A DNA stretch of 64,000 bases, taken from positions 1-64,000 of the forward strand of contig NW_027488641.1 of assembly GCF_050948215.1 (NCBI RefSeq). Direction: 5' to 3'. Within the stretch, counting starts at the first letter, position 1, and each line of letters begins with the position of its first letter. This DNA comes from Halictus rubicundus. Lineage: Eukaryota; Arthropoda; Insecta; Hymenoptera; Halictidae. Below, in pieces: positions 1 through 10,103 of this stretch. Both the position numbers and the translations under genes were made by a program. Under the pieces are notes generated by a model, which had not been told where the DNA came from, made no database searches, and saw only the letters and a list, made by a program, of their open reading frames with translations.

Positions 1-373
1 AAAAATCTGTAAAAACGAAACTATCCAACGAATTTGTTTGAAAATTTGTGGAGAGATTGTCACAGGTACAACGCTTATTTGGCAAAAAAATTTTTGTAAA
101 AAGTTGTTAACATTAAGTAATATGGGCTTATCGAAAATCTCTGTTTTCTGCCCATTTTTTATTTATGGAAACATACAACAAATCCTTTAATAGATTTTGG
201 TCTGAAATTAATTGTTTTGGCAAAGTGCAATATTGATCTAATTTTGTGCAAAAAATCATGAGATCCTTCGAGACTCTTTCGCCACAATTTAAGTTTAAAT
301 ATCAACTTTCAGAATTTCCAAGAGTGAATCGTGCGGAAGTTACGATTGTTTGATGTTCCAGGTGAAATTTTTT
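1..373. repeat. Left arm of a long inverted repeat
   Basis: Reads as the reverse complement of 1355-1722 over essentially its whole length, with scattered mismatches and small indels. For example, the core around 215-268 matches 1465-1520. The arms face each other around a ~1-kb interior, as in a foldback or long-TIR DNA transposon. The left outer end lies outside the window, so the terminal motif and target duplication cannot be read. No transposase is visible in the interior. Confidence 0.8.
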
Positions 374-452
374 AGGAATATTTCTAATTAATAAAGAAAA
401 ATGTGAAGTGCATATGATTTGTTAATTTTTTATGTATAAAAAAATATTTAAT

Positions 453-573
453 GTAGGATCTCGGGAAAAACGAGGGCACCGCCGCCGGGAATCGAACCCG
501 CGACCTCACTGGTGGTAGCCGATCGACTAACGCGCTCACCCACGGAACCCTCCCGTTCTTCCCGATCTCCTAC
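453..573 (-). repeat. tRNA-like, SINE-type module with inverted ends
   Basis: The minus strand contains a perfect Pol III B-box (GGTTCGATTCC, complement of 488-498) and, upstream of it, an A-box-like TGGGTGAGCGCG (complement of about 531-542), at tRNA-like spacing. A 9-bp acceptor-like stem can be drawn (GAGGGTTCC with GGTGCCCTC), but the anticodon arm does not fold well. This points to a tRNA-derived SINE head or tRNA pseudogene rather than a working tRNA. The whole module is bounded by imperfect 15-bp inverted ends, GTAGGATCTCGGGAA at 453 and its counterpart ending at 573. Confidence 0.6.
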
Positions 574-766
574 ATACTTTTTGGTCTGGGGGTCCTGATC
601 CCACACTCGGCCATCCTGCAACGACATTCGCCCTCGAATGTCCGTCACAGCGTCGTCTCATCGTCTTTTTTGTGCTGTGGCCATACACAGAGCCACCAAA
701 CACAACTCGTCGTAACAACTTAGAAACTCACAGCGCCACCTCGTGCGGCGATCGGTGTTCCAATTA

Positions 767-1126
767 TGTAGGAATAAAGCCGGCTGACTGGTTATGCAGA
801 TATTTATTGGCAATATATTTCACAATCACGACTTAAATTCTAAAACTTTACCGATTCGACTATTATTTTTTCGACACAAAAGAAACCCGACTATACGATT
901 TTCACCATCTATTTTCAATCGTTAACTAACTCCGATACCCGTCTGTCCCGTTTTTATATAGCGTTCGTCTTATTTATTTTATTTGTTTACTTCCCGGGGC
1001 AACGGCCGCTTGTCCTAGCGTTTTTCGAGCGAACGTCAAAACATCGCATCCCTTGCGCTGTTTTTCCGTTCGCTCAGGTGATTCGCGCCGCGAAGGTTGC
1101 GGGGCAACGCCTGATACCTTTAAACA
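767..1126 (-). promoter_or_regulatory. Possible LTR or Pol II promoter remnant
   Basis: On the minus strand this stretch has a TATA box (TATATAAAAACGG, near 952-964), followed about 150 bases downstream by an AATAAA signal near 805-812. It then ends in CCTACA at 767, which is the order seen in a U3-R-U5 LTR. It could begin with TGTTTAAAGG at 1126. I could not find a matching target duplication or a second LTR, so this could equally be an unrelated promoter-like stretch. Confidence 0.3.
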
Positions 1127-1354
1127 TTTGGCGGCTCTCGCGTCCCCGCCGCTCACCCTTCATTCATCCACACACACACATCCATTCATTCATCTCACAT
1201 TAATAACAATTTTCTTTATCTTACATAAATTATTTTTATAGCGTTCATTGTAGCACTACCAAAAAACTTTGTTTATTTAACATAAAAAATTGTTATTAAA
1301 TATTTTTTTATATGTATGAATGCCACATTTTTATTATTATCTGATATGTATCCC

Positions 1355-1722
1355 TTAAAAATTTCACCTGAAACATCAAATAGTCGTCCGTGCGATTCAT
1401 TCTTGGAAATTCCGAAAGTAGATATTTAAACTTAAATTGCGGCGAAAGTATCTCGAAGTATCTCGTGATTTTTTGCACAAAATTAGATCAATATTGCACT
1501 TTGCCAAAACAATTAATTTCAGACCGAAATCTACTAAAGAATTTGTTGTATGCTTTCATAAATAAAAAATGGCCAGAAAATAGAGATTTTCGATTACCCC
1601 ATATTACTTAATGTTAACAACTTTTTACAAAAATTTTTTTGCCAAATAACCGTTGTATCTGTGGCAATCACTCCACAAATTTTCAAACAAATTCGTTGGA
1701 TAGTTTCAATTTTAGATTTTTT
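1355..1722. repeat. Right arm of the long inverted repeat
   Basis: Complementary to 1-373. Position 1722 pairs with position 1 of the window, so the real element probably extends further right (the text to about 1780 has no partner inside the window). The arms are clearly diverged by substitutions but still co-linear, so this is an old rather than freshly inserted element. Confidence 0.8.
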
Positions 1723-2257
1723 GCCGCTTTTTGGCCATTTGGCACCACTGTGCAGCGCGGTGCTCTTGTGAACCATATTTTTCAAGCTTCGCGCTATTTC
1801 CTTTAGTACATTTGTCCCGCGACACTCAGTTTACTTATTTTTGAGCTTATTTTTCGAATTTTACTTTGTGCATTAATTATAATATTCTTTTAAGTTTGTT
1901 TAGGATAGTGAGGTGCAGAGCAGTGCAGCAGCAAGTGTAACAAAACGTACAAAATAAGTGGATAAAGATATTATCATTATGTATTAGTTATATGTATGTA
2001 TTATGTATTAGTTATAATTATCTGTTACATGTATAATTATGTATTATTATGTTTTTAAATAAAATATTGTTAAAATAATGTACTGTTGCAAAACATATTA
2101 TATCCTTTTAGTATAAGTGTAATTCTAAATTTAAAGTAATCGTACTGAACAGTAGGTATCTGTGTATGCGTATGTGAGTAGAATCGTATAGCTATATATA
2201 TAGGTTTTAGTTGAGGGAACGAGGGAACCAATCTAGATGACACTGCTAAAGTGCACA
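1723..2257. other. AT-rich intergenic DNA
   Basis: No gene, RNA or transposon terminus recognised. Around 1975-2055 there is a short local repetition of ATGTATTAGTTAT-like units. The first ~60 bases may still belong to the outer end of the inverted-repeat element on the left. Confidence 0.5.
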
Positions 2258-2547
2258 TGTAGGTTTACGGTCTGGGGGATTTCCCGACTGCGGCCTACTA
2301 CCGCCGGGAAACCGGAAACTGGATGGAAGGCACTGTTGCGTGTTGTAGTACAGAGAACTTTATTATGTCTTATCTCGACGAAGGTTATTACAAGAGAGAG
2401 ATTGTGTAATCTCGGCGGCGGCAAATCCGCCTTGGGTCGTCGGACACGTAGAGTCGAGAGCGGCGACTCTCTCTTGCCGCTTGCACGCGGCTGATGCCGG
2501 CGATGCTATCGCTGCGGCAAGGTACGGCAGCATACGTAGCCCCTACA
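2258..2547 (-). mobile_element. Probable solo LTR (290 bp)
   Basis: Ends form a perfect 6-bp inverted repeat, TGTAGG at 2258 and CCTACA ending at 2547. They are flanked by a direct CACA on both sides (2254-2257 and 2548-2551), which would fit a 4-bp target duplication, although CACA is low complexity. On the minus strand an AATAAA signal (complement near 2359-2366) lies about two thirds of the way through, as expected at an LTR R/U5 border. No internal retroviral-type coding region is adjacent, so it would be a solo LTR. Confidence 0.5.
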
Positions 2548-2705
2548 CACACATTATACATGGGAGATTGCCCTCCCTGGTTTAGAGCCACTTTCGCTCC
2601 CACGCAGCCTTGTTAAGTATTTCAATAATATAATCATCTAAAAAAAAATATGTCCAATTAATTATCCGTACTGCTTGATTATATGAAAAATTTGATTTTA
2701 TTGTA

Positions 2706-2852
2706 TTAACCCATTAGCGCCCATTGTACTCGCTTGAGTACAGCATAACAAGATTATATTTGTTTGCTTCTAGCGCAATCTGAGATTGACTAGATGTTTT
2801 GTCCATCGTTTACTAAAATTTAAAAAAAAATTCTTGGGCGTTAATGGGTTAA
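2706..2852. mobile_element. piggyBac-type MITE flanked by TTAA
   Basis: A TTAA at 2706-2709 is followed by CCCATTAGCGCCC. The right end carries GGGCGTTAATGGG followed by TTAA at 2849-2852. The 13-bp terminal repeats differ at one position. Exact TTAA duplications and CCC-starting termini are the hallmark of piggyBac-family elements. The body (139 bp) has no coding capacity and is AT-rich, with an internal GTACTC/GAGTAC palindrome. It is a non-autonomous element. Confidence 0.85.
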
Positions 2853-2995
2853 TAATTACGAATCAGAAAAATCGAGATTAAATATGTGGAATGAAGATAA
2901 CCTGACACTGCCCCATGCTGTATTGTCGAGGAATTCAATGATGCCGGAGTCGCACCTGGTAACGTTTTTGCATCCATCCATCCTAGTGTACCTTT

Positions 2996-3003
<8 letters not shown>

Positions 3004-3071
<68 letters not shown>
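3004..3071. repeat. (AT)n microsatellite
   Basis: Uninterrupted alternating AT for about 68 bases, just downstream (3' side) of the minus-strand MULE gene. Confidence 0.97.
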
Positions 3072-3078
<7 letters not shown>

Positions 3079-3112
3079 ATCGATAATACGTACTACATAA
3101 TATAAAATTTAT

Positions 3113-5484
3113 TTATTTACCGCTTTCTATAGGATTATCAGTTGTTTCGGCAAAACAGTTAGCATCAGCAATTTCCTCATTAATATCTTCATCTGTAGAA
3201 AAAATATTTTAATTCTATGCGGTAGCTTTAGAATTCTAAATACATATTTACCTGCCAATGCACTGATTGTATTGATTTTAAAAATTGTGTCTTTATGATG
3301 GAATATACTTAAAAGCTCTTTTAGAGATAATCTACAAAATCATATAAATTTAAAAACATATATACATTAAAAATAATTATAAATAGAAAGAGTGATACAC
3401 TAACCTTCCAGTATCAAATTCAGCTTGAGCTTTAGCAATATTTTTCCTTCGACTAATATTTTCACGAGTACGTGGTTTTCGAGATGCTACACCATTTTGT
3501 AGACGATTCAAATCTAATTCTTGATCCATAAGCAAATCTCTTATTTTTTCTAAAATTTAATAACATTTAACTACACACTGCCGCATATTTAGAGTATCAT
3601 GCCAAACGATGTAAATATATAGTTATTAAATTGTAAATAGATTTATTGAAAAAAATTAAATAATACTATACCCAGAAATGCCCAAACGTTTATGTTCTGT
3701 TTTCCTAATTTTAGACCAGCAACATTATGGAAAGACTCTGCAATATTGTTAGTGCGTACTGGGCAATTGTACACGCTTACTTGCGATGCCTTTTTAACCA
3801 ATTAGTTCGCATGTAAGTCATAAATAAAAGAACATTGGGAAAATTACTTGCTATATTGTCTGCCTCTTCTTGTATAATTAATATGGCTTCTTGAAACTTT
3901 GTTTCAGGTACTAAAGCCAGAGACATTGCCATACGCACAACCGTATTAGGTACATTAGTCAAACCAAGCTTGCGCCACTTTCGAAGAATAGCCTGCAATA
4001 TATGTATGACAAAAAATGTAGTTTTCTATAATAGACAAAATTGTAATATGTATGATAACATATAACTTCAAACAGTATCACAAACTTGACAATAATGAAA
4101 CCAGCAACCATGTATATGTGCATTAGGGAACAACTCATGTAGAGTTATAACAGCGGCTGCTTCATAATCACTCATTATGAATCTTATATTATTTGCCAAT
4201 TCAGGTATTAAATTAAATATCTTTTTCCATATAGCAGCATATAGTGTAGCCGTCCGTCTTTCACATAGAACAAGTATAGTTGCAATACCCTGAAAAAAAG
4301 CAATTCTTTATGTTCGTGAAGGAGCATTGCATACAATTTAAGAAGTAAATCTAATATAAATTATGTTTTACATTATCCATGCAGCGTATATGGATGGTGT
4401 AGAGCTGCCCCATGTGAGGTTCCTTGGGTAAAATCTAAAATTACAGACGACTACTATTATTTGCTATTATTATTATTATCTATTAAGTATATACACATTA
4501 AAAGTTTACTTTGAAAAGTTTGATATACTTGATATAAACATCTGAGTTAAATAGCTTCTGTAATCATTAAAGTAAATCATTAAAGAAAAACATTATAAAA
4601 TTTCTAAGAGTTTTATGCTACTTACTGCAAATGTTCCATCAACGAATATTTCTTTTGATTTCTTCAATCCTTCCAGCAACCCATCAGTTGTAATTATTAC
4701 AGCGGTTTCGTCTTTTAATGACTTCACAAGACATACATTTAGATTTTCCAATGGTTGATAAATTTTCATCTGGCCATACAAAATTTCTAAGGATTGTGGA
4801 ATTGCGGGTTTGAAATTAGCTCTCTGTCTGTGCAACGTTGGCCTTAATTTTGTAAATGAACAATGAGCTGCAGCATCTGGATGTCTTTAAATAAACATTT
4901 GTATAATATTTCAATGAATTTATCGATATGTGACACTGGCAACAATTAATTTTTGTGATTTTTTAATGTGTTTTAAATACCCCCCCCCCCCACCCACGTT
5001 TTAAAAATCTAACACAAACTAACTCCTTATGGTTGTTCTTTCCTGTGTGCACCTGCTATCCCTAATCATTTCTGCAACATATTCAAAAATCTTTGAAATC
5101 GGTGAGAGTGCCACATATCGATAGGTAGATCAATATTTCTCCAAAAAAAGTTAATAAAAGAAACACATAAGAACAGTAAGCATAAACATACTTTCTACAA
5201 ACATCATCAAATATTTGTTTAAATGGGATCAATGTCTCCCGACACAGCATCGTCATTTCTTGAATCATCAAATACCGTGTAGCAAGATATTCTTGACCAG
5301 GGTGATTATGGGGTTTTATTAACGAAACAGAACCATCGCTAAGAGTCATTGCAGCCCCACAACATCGTGTAGTTCGTCGAGTGTTGCACCGATAAATGTT
5401 TTCACTGCGACTATCTTTATTGTAAGCATAATCGTTGTGTACATAAATAAAAGTCCCTTTCGCTTTCCCTGCGATTTTTTCCAT
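3113..5484 (-). CDS. FLYWCH zinc finger / MULE transposase-domain protein, 8 exons, one frameshift
   Basis: I reconstruct minus-strand exons 5192-5484, 4626-4884, 4372-4434, 4086-4289, 3672-3992, 3405-3549, 3252-3331 and 3113-3192. All introns have GT/AG borders and phases that join, giving about 480 residues ending at TAA (3113-3115). Residues ~10-64 form a FLYWCH-type finger (C33, C41/C42, H59, H61). The MULE transposase core follows: VDGTF (D180), SDYEAA (D246), GCWFHYC (C267, H270) and NIAESF in exon 5, which supplies the DDE triad. The length fits the insect FLYWCH-MULE family. Exon 5 changes frame within a five-base A-run (complement of 3791-3795): the upstream part ends in NWLK and the conserved VYNCPVRTNNIAESFHN continues in the other frame. 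This is either a real one-base loss or a homopolymer error. The ATG at 5484 is directly preceded by TAG/AG, so a further 5' exon may exist (an open stretch at 5652-5775 ends in a good GT donor but joins out of phase). The product may be a transposase or a domesticated DNA-binding protein. Confidence 0.8.
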
Positions 5485-5955
5485 CTATTAACAATATACG
5501 TAGTTTCAGAAAACAAAATATTATCGTCTATACAATGAATTTTGAACAGCCACAATTAAACAAATGTAAAAAAAAGTGGTAAAACATTAACGACATGGTA
5601 AAGTTAAGATTACACATTTTATAGAAATGAATATAGAAATACGATAATTACCTTGAATAATTGATTCAAACAATATATTGTGATATTTGTTAGCTACGCG
5701 TTGCGTGCGTAAAATTGCGTCCATGTAAAATAACAAATGATGGTCGCTGACTAAACAAATGCTTGTGACGAACATAAAAATGAAGATATACTCGGTTTTG
5801 GTTTGGTTTCGTTTATTCTTTTCTTTATGATATTATCGATGATATAGAAACTTGCCGTAAAATTAGTTATAACAAAGAACGTTGTTGTTAAAAATTTGTT
5901 TACATCAACATATCCTACTCATCGAGAAGAGAAAAAGTTTGAAAGGAATTATATG
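5485..5955 (-). other. Upstream region of the MULE-type gene
   Basis: AT-rich. A minus-strand open stretch at 5652-5775 begins with ATG, encodes about 41 residues with no recognised domain, and ends at a GTAATT donor. It could be a 5' non-coding or leader exon of the MULE-type gene, since spliced directly to the ATG exon it is out of phase. No clear core promoter was identified. Confidence 0.3.
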
Positions 5956-6100
5956 TCGCAAACAAGTAGTTATTGAGATATACGCTGAAAAAGAATGTGG
6001 AACATTTTATCTTGATTATTTTTGTCTATACGTATAACACCACAAAGTCAAATTCTGCAAAACTTTTTCAGCTTGTATCTCAATAACTATTTGTTTACGA
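5956..6100. repeat. Inverted repeat with 38-bp arms
   Basis: Arm 5956-5993 and arm 6063-6100 are reverse complements at 34 of 38 positions (core TAGTTATTGAGATA), separated by a 69-base AT-rich loop. It resembles a small foldback or MITE remnant. No target duplication was seen. Confidence 0.7.
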
Positions 6101-6256
6101 AATAGGGTTTTCTCAAATATTTACCCGAAAAACGAAATTACTTTCCGAATAACCCAATATTAATTAAATATGCAGAGTTTGCAAAATAAAGAGTTACAAG
6201 TTGTTTACTGAGAATCTAATGGTGGTATTCGTTGCATCTTTCTATTAAATTAATTA

Positions 6257-6507
6257 GTCCACAGAGGCTAATCTCTTAATACACAACAAATTATTTTGAC
6301 TCTTAAAGTTTTTTAAATGGAAAGCGGTATCAATTTACATTATTGTGATAACTCTCATCAAACTGAATAACATTTACCTGAACCATTTTTTTATTGTGAC
6401 ATACTACGTATGTCACATAATAGAAACTAGTGCACAGTAAAATTAGTGTATTTCATAAGACACTTTGAGTTTATCTAATAAATGGTAAAAAATGTAGCCT
6501 CTGTGAC
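6257..6507. mobile_element. Candidate MITE with TIRs and TA target site
   Basis: The left end GTCCACAGAGGCTA and the right end TAGCCTCTGTGAC are inverted repeats of 13-14 bp with a one-base indel. Both are flanked by TA (6255-6256 and 6508-6509), as in Tc1/mariner-like MITEs. The 251-bp body is AT-rich without coding capacity and contains a perfect 9-bp palindrome GTGACATAC/GTATGTCAC at 6396-6416. The terminal CAGAGG could alternatively suggest hAT, but no 8-bp duplication is present. Confidence 0.45.
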
Positions 6508-6509
6508 TA

Positions 6510-7496
6510 GAAAATTATTGTATACTTTCTAAACAAGTACTTATCAATAAAAAAGCCTTTACAAAACATAAAATGAAATAAATACAGAACTGTTTAGAGT
6601 CGAGTTTACTAAGTTCCCACTTTTTATTGTTATAGAATCTTAAACTATTTACATATTATAATATTTCAAGTATATTTGAATTCTACGCAGCACTGCTTAC
6701 TTAATCTTTTCTTTACTTACTTTATACATTGAAGCGGACAAATTCTGTAGCAGTCATGGCAATTTAAAATACATGAATTAAAGCTCAAACGCAAGGTTCA
6801 CTTTTCACTGTATATTATATAGTTAAAATGAATAAGAAAAGTGATTATCTGTCTATAAAAAAGCACGTACATCTGATTGGGGAAATTCAATCTCCGTTTA
6901 CATTTATCATTCTAAAAGCTGCCGTGACATTACACGGTGATTAACAGTTTTAAAACAAATTGTAAAAAGCACGATCATGTACGTAACATATAATTAAGTT
7001 ATTAATGCTTTTTATTTGAGAATATAATACTTTTCAAGATCACAAGTTACATGTTACTCACCGTTAAAACATTTTCCCGCAATAATCATGATCTGTCCAA
7101 GTTGAAATGAAAATAATTCCGCTAATAGTTCTGCTTCGTACACCACATGTAAAAGATAAATTTGAAAAATCACAAAGTATCGTATTCATTCCTTACAAAA
7201 ATGATTATGTTTTATAGGCAGAATATACTTATCTAAATTATCTTTTTTACACAGAATTATTCAGGAGCCTTGAAAGCAATTCTACACATTTGTATAATTT
7301 TGCAGTTCTTCGCTCTTCGTTGTCACTATTTTAATTCACAATCAGATTAATTTCAAAAATTGAATGATGCATGCATTCCTTTGGATGTATTATATTCACA
7401 TTTAATTATTGTACTCTTCTTTCATAAACTTTATCTTTTAATATAGACTTCATCGATATCATATTTCGAGTAAAATCATTATATCCTAACATTTAC
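6510..7496. other. AT-rich intergenic DNA
   Basis: No gene, RNA or transposon terminus recognised on either strand. Stops are frequent in all frames. Confidence 0.5.
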
Positions 7497-7748
7497 TGTT
7501 GTTATGATTGTTGCGGAAATAAAGCGTCAAGGAATAATTGTATAAACAGTTTTAATAATAAAGAAGAGAGAAAGGTTTTACAAAACGTGCGTTGAGCATG
7601 AACAAAAAGAATAGACAATAGAAAGCACACCCAAGCCGGTGTTGTTCAGTAGGCATGCCAACCCAAAGGAAAGACCAGTAACATGAGGTTGGCACCTCTC
7701 AATGCCGGGTTTCGTATGCCCAGTGAACCCCGTGATAATACTTCAACA
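7497..7748. mobile_element. Solo LTR (252 bp) with 5-bp target duplication
   Basis: Starts TGTTG at 7497 and ends CAACA at 7748, forming the 5-bp inverted TG...CA termini of an LTR. It is flanked by identical TTTAC on both sides (7492-7496 and 7749-7753). A 5-bp duplication and TGTTG/CAACA ends fit BEL/Pao-type or Gypsy-type elements. The GC-richer half lies at 7630-7735. Transcription orientation is not resolved. No internal region or second LTR is adjacent, so recombination has left a solo copy. Confidence 0.7.
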
Positions 7749-7925
7749 TTTACTACAGACTCTAAAAACCATTCATTTTAACACTTCAAATATTAATTAG
7801 TTTCGGTTAATTTTACAGATTCATCACAGGAAATCCTAAACATGGATTTGACACTTAACATCAAGTGCACATAACCCGAAATTAATCACGACTTGGCCGC
7901 ATTTCCATCACTGTCTAAAATTAGT

Positions 7926-8140
7926 GGGCGCATTTCTATATGTTCGCGATTCGCTTGTGTCCAGTTTTATATGTGCGCAATAAATATGTTTCCAATTCTA
8001 TTTGTGCGCAATTGAGATGTGTCCGATTTTTCGTGTGCGCAATTGAAACGTTTCCGATTCTTCTTGTGTCCAATCATACTGTGTCCAAAAGATATGTGCG
8101 CAATGTGTACGTGCGCAATCGTATTATGCGCAACTGAGCG
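7926..8140 (+). repeat. Degenerate ~15-bp minisatellite at the satellite border
   Basis: About 13-14 diverged units of roughly 15 bases with a core alternating between TGTGCGCAAT and TGTGTCCAAT (e.g. near 7972, 8002, 8033, 8096, 8112, 8126). Because 15 is divisible by three, an open frame (7940-8137) survives across the units, but it has no domain and uses no eukaryotic start context, so I do not call it a gene. It stops six bases before the GGATA satellite begins. Confidence 0.8.
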
Positions 8141-8146
8141 CCTCCC

Positions 8147-10103
8147 GGATAGGATAGGATAGAGGACAGGATAGGATAGAGGATAGGATAGAGGATAGGA
8201 TAGATGATTGGATAGGATAGAGGATAGGATAGAGGATAGGATAGGATTGAGGATAGGATAGGATAGAGGATAGGATAGGATAGAGGATAGGATAGGATAG
8301 AGGATAGGATAGGATAGAGGATAGGATAGGATAGAGGATAGGATAGGATAGAGGATAGGATAGGGGACAGGAGACGATAGAGGATAGGATAGGGGATTTG
8401 ATAGAATAGAGGGCAGGATAGGATAGAGTATAGGATAGGATAGATGATATTATAGGTTTGAGGATAGAATATGATAGAGGTTACGAAATTATAGAGGATA
8501 CGATAGGATAGAGGATTGGATAGGGGATTGGATAGGATAGAGGATAGGAGACGATAGAGGATAGGATAGGATAGAGGATAGGATAGGATAGAGAATAGGA
8601 TAGGATAGATGATATTATAGGCAAGAGGATAGGATATGATAGAGGATACGATATTATAGAGGATAGGATAGGATAGAGTATAGGATAGGATAGAGTATCG
8701 GATAGGATAGGACAGAGGATAGGATAGGGGATTGGATAGGATAGAGGACAGGAGACGATAGAGGATAGGATAGGGGATTTGATAGAATAGAGGGCAGGAG
8801 ACGATAGAGAATAGTATAGGATAGAGGATAGGATAGGATAGAGTATAGGATAGGATAGATGATATTATAGGTTTGAGGATAGAATATGATAGAGGTTACG
8901 ATATTATAGAGGATACGATAGGATAGAGGATTGGATAGGGGATTGGATAGGATAGAGGATAGGAGAGGATAGAGGATAGGAGATGATAGAGGATAGGATA
9001 GGATAGAGGATAGGATAGGATAGAGAATAGGATAGGATAGATGATATTATAGGCAAGAGGATAGGATATGATAGAGGATACGATATTATAGAGGATAGGA
9101 TAGGATAGAGTATAGGATAGGATAGAGTATCGGATAGGATAGGACAGAGGATAGGATAGGGGATTGGATAGGATAGAGGACAGGAGACGATAGAGGATAA
9201 GATAGGGGATTTGATAGAATAGAGGGCAGGAGACGATAGAGAATAGGATAGGATAGAGGATAGGATAGGATAGAGTATAGGATAGGATAGATGATATTAT
9301 AGGTTTGAGGATAGAATATGATAGAGGTTACGATATTATAGAGGATACGATAGGATAGAGGATAGGATAGGGGATTGGATAGGATAGAGGACAGGACACG
9401 ATAGAGGATAAGATAGGGGATGTGATAGAATAGAGGACAGGAGACGATAGAGAATAGGATAGGATAGAGGATAGGATAGGATAGAGGATAGGATAGGATA
9501 GATGATATTATAGGATAGTGGATAGAATATGATAGAGGATACGATATTATAGAGGATACGATAGGATAGAGGATTGGATAGGGGATTGGATAGGATAGAG
9601 GATAGGAGACGATAGAGGATAGGATAGGATAGAGGATAGGATAGGATAGAGAATAGGATAGGATACAGGATAGGATAGGATAGAGGATAGGATAGGATAG
9701 AGGATAGGATAGGATAGATGATATTATAGGAAAGAGGATAGGATATGATAGAGGATACGATATTATAGAGGATAGGATAGGATAGAGTATCGGATAGGAT
9801 AGGACAGAGGATAGGATAGGGGATTGGATAGGATAGAGGACATGAGACGATAGAGGATAGGATAGGGGATTTGATAGAATAGAGGGCAGGAGACGATAGA
9901 GAATAGGATAGGATAGAGGATAGGATAGGATAGAGTATAGGATAGGATAGATGATATTATAGGTTTGAGGATAGAATATGATAGAGGTTACGATATTATA
10001 GAGGATACGATAGGATAGAGGATTGGATAGGGGATTGGATAGGATAGAGGATAGGATAGGCTAGAGGATAGGATAGGCTAGAGGATAGGATAGGATAGAG
10101 GAT
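8147..10103. repeat. GGATA satellite, left array (higher-order type A)
   Basis: Tandem copies of the 17-mer GAGGATAGGATAGGATA with variants. Diagnostic variants recur with a higher-order period of about 415-435 bp. The motif ATGATATTATAGGTTTGAGG occurs near 8443, 8860, 9291 and 9949. The related ATTATAGGCAAGAGG occurs near 8612 and 9046. GGAGACGATAG recurs alongside. This type A signature is absent just to the right of LINE copy 1 and reappears at about 24.4-30 kb. Confidence 0.95.

Larger units (their letters stand above)
374..1354. other. Interior of the long inverted-repeat element, no protein gene
   Basis: AT-rich edges with a GC-richer middle (about 460-770 and 990-1160). It holds the tRNA-like module at 453-573 and the LTR/promoter-like stretch at 767-1126, described separately. 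Short open frames here have no recognisable domain. A short CA-rich tract lies near 1170-1185. The interior may be sequence captured by, or inserted into, the foldback element. Confidence 0.5.

Noticed and set aside
480..552. Functional tRNA gene
   Set aside because: Internal promoter boxes are present, but no good anticodon arm forms and the ends belong to a larger inverted module.
7940..8137. 65-codon ORF with pentapeptide-like repetition
   Set aside because: It lies wholly within the 15-bp minisatellite, whose unit length preserves the frame by chance. No domain or plausible gene context.
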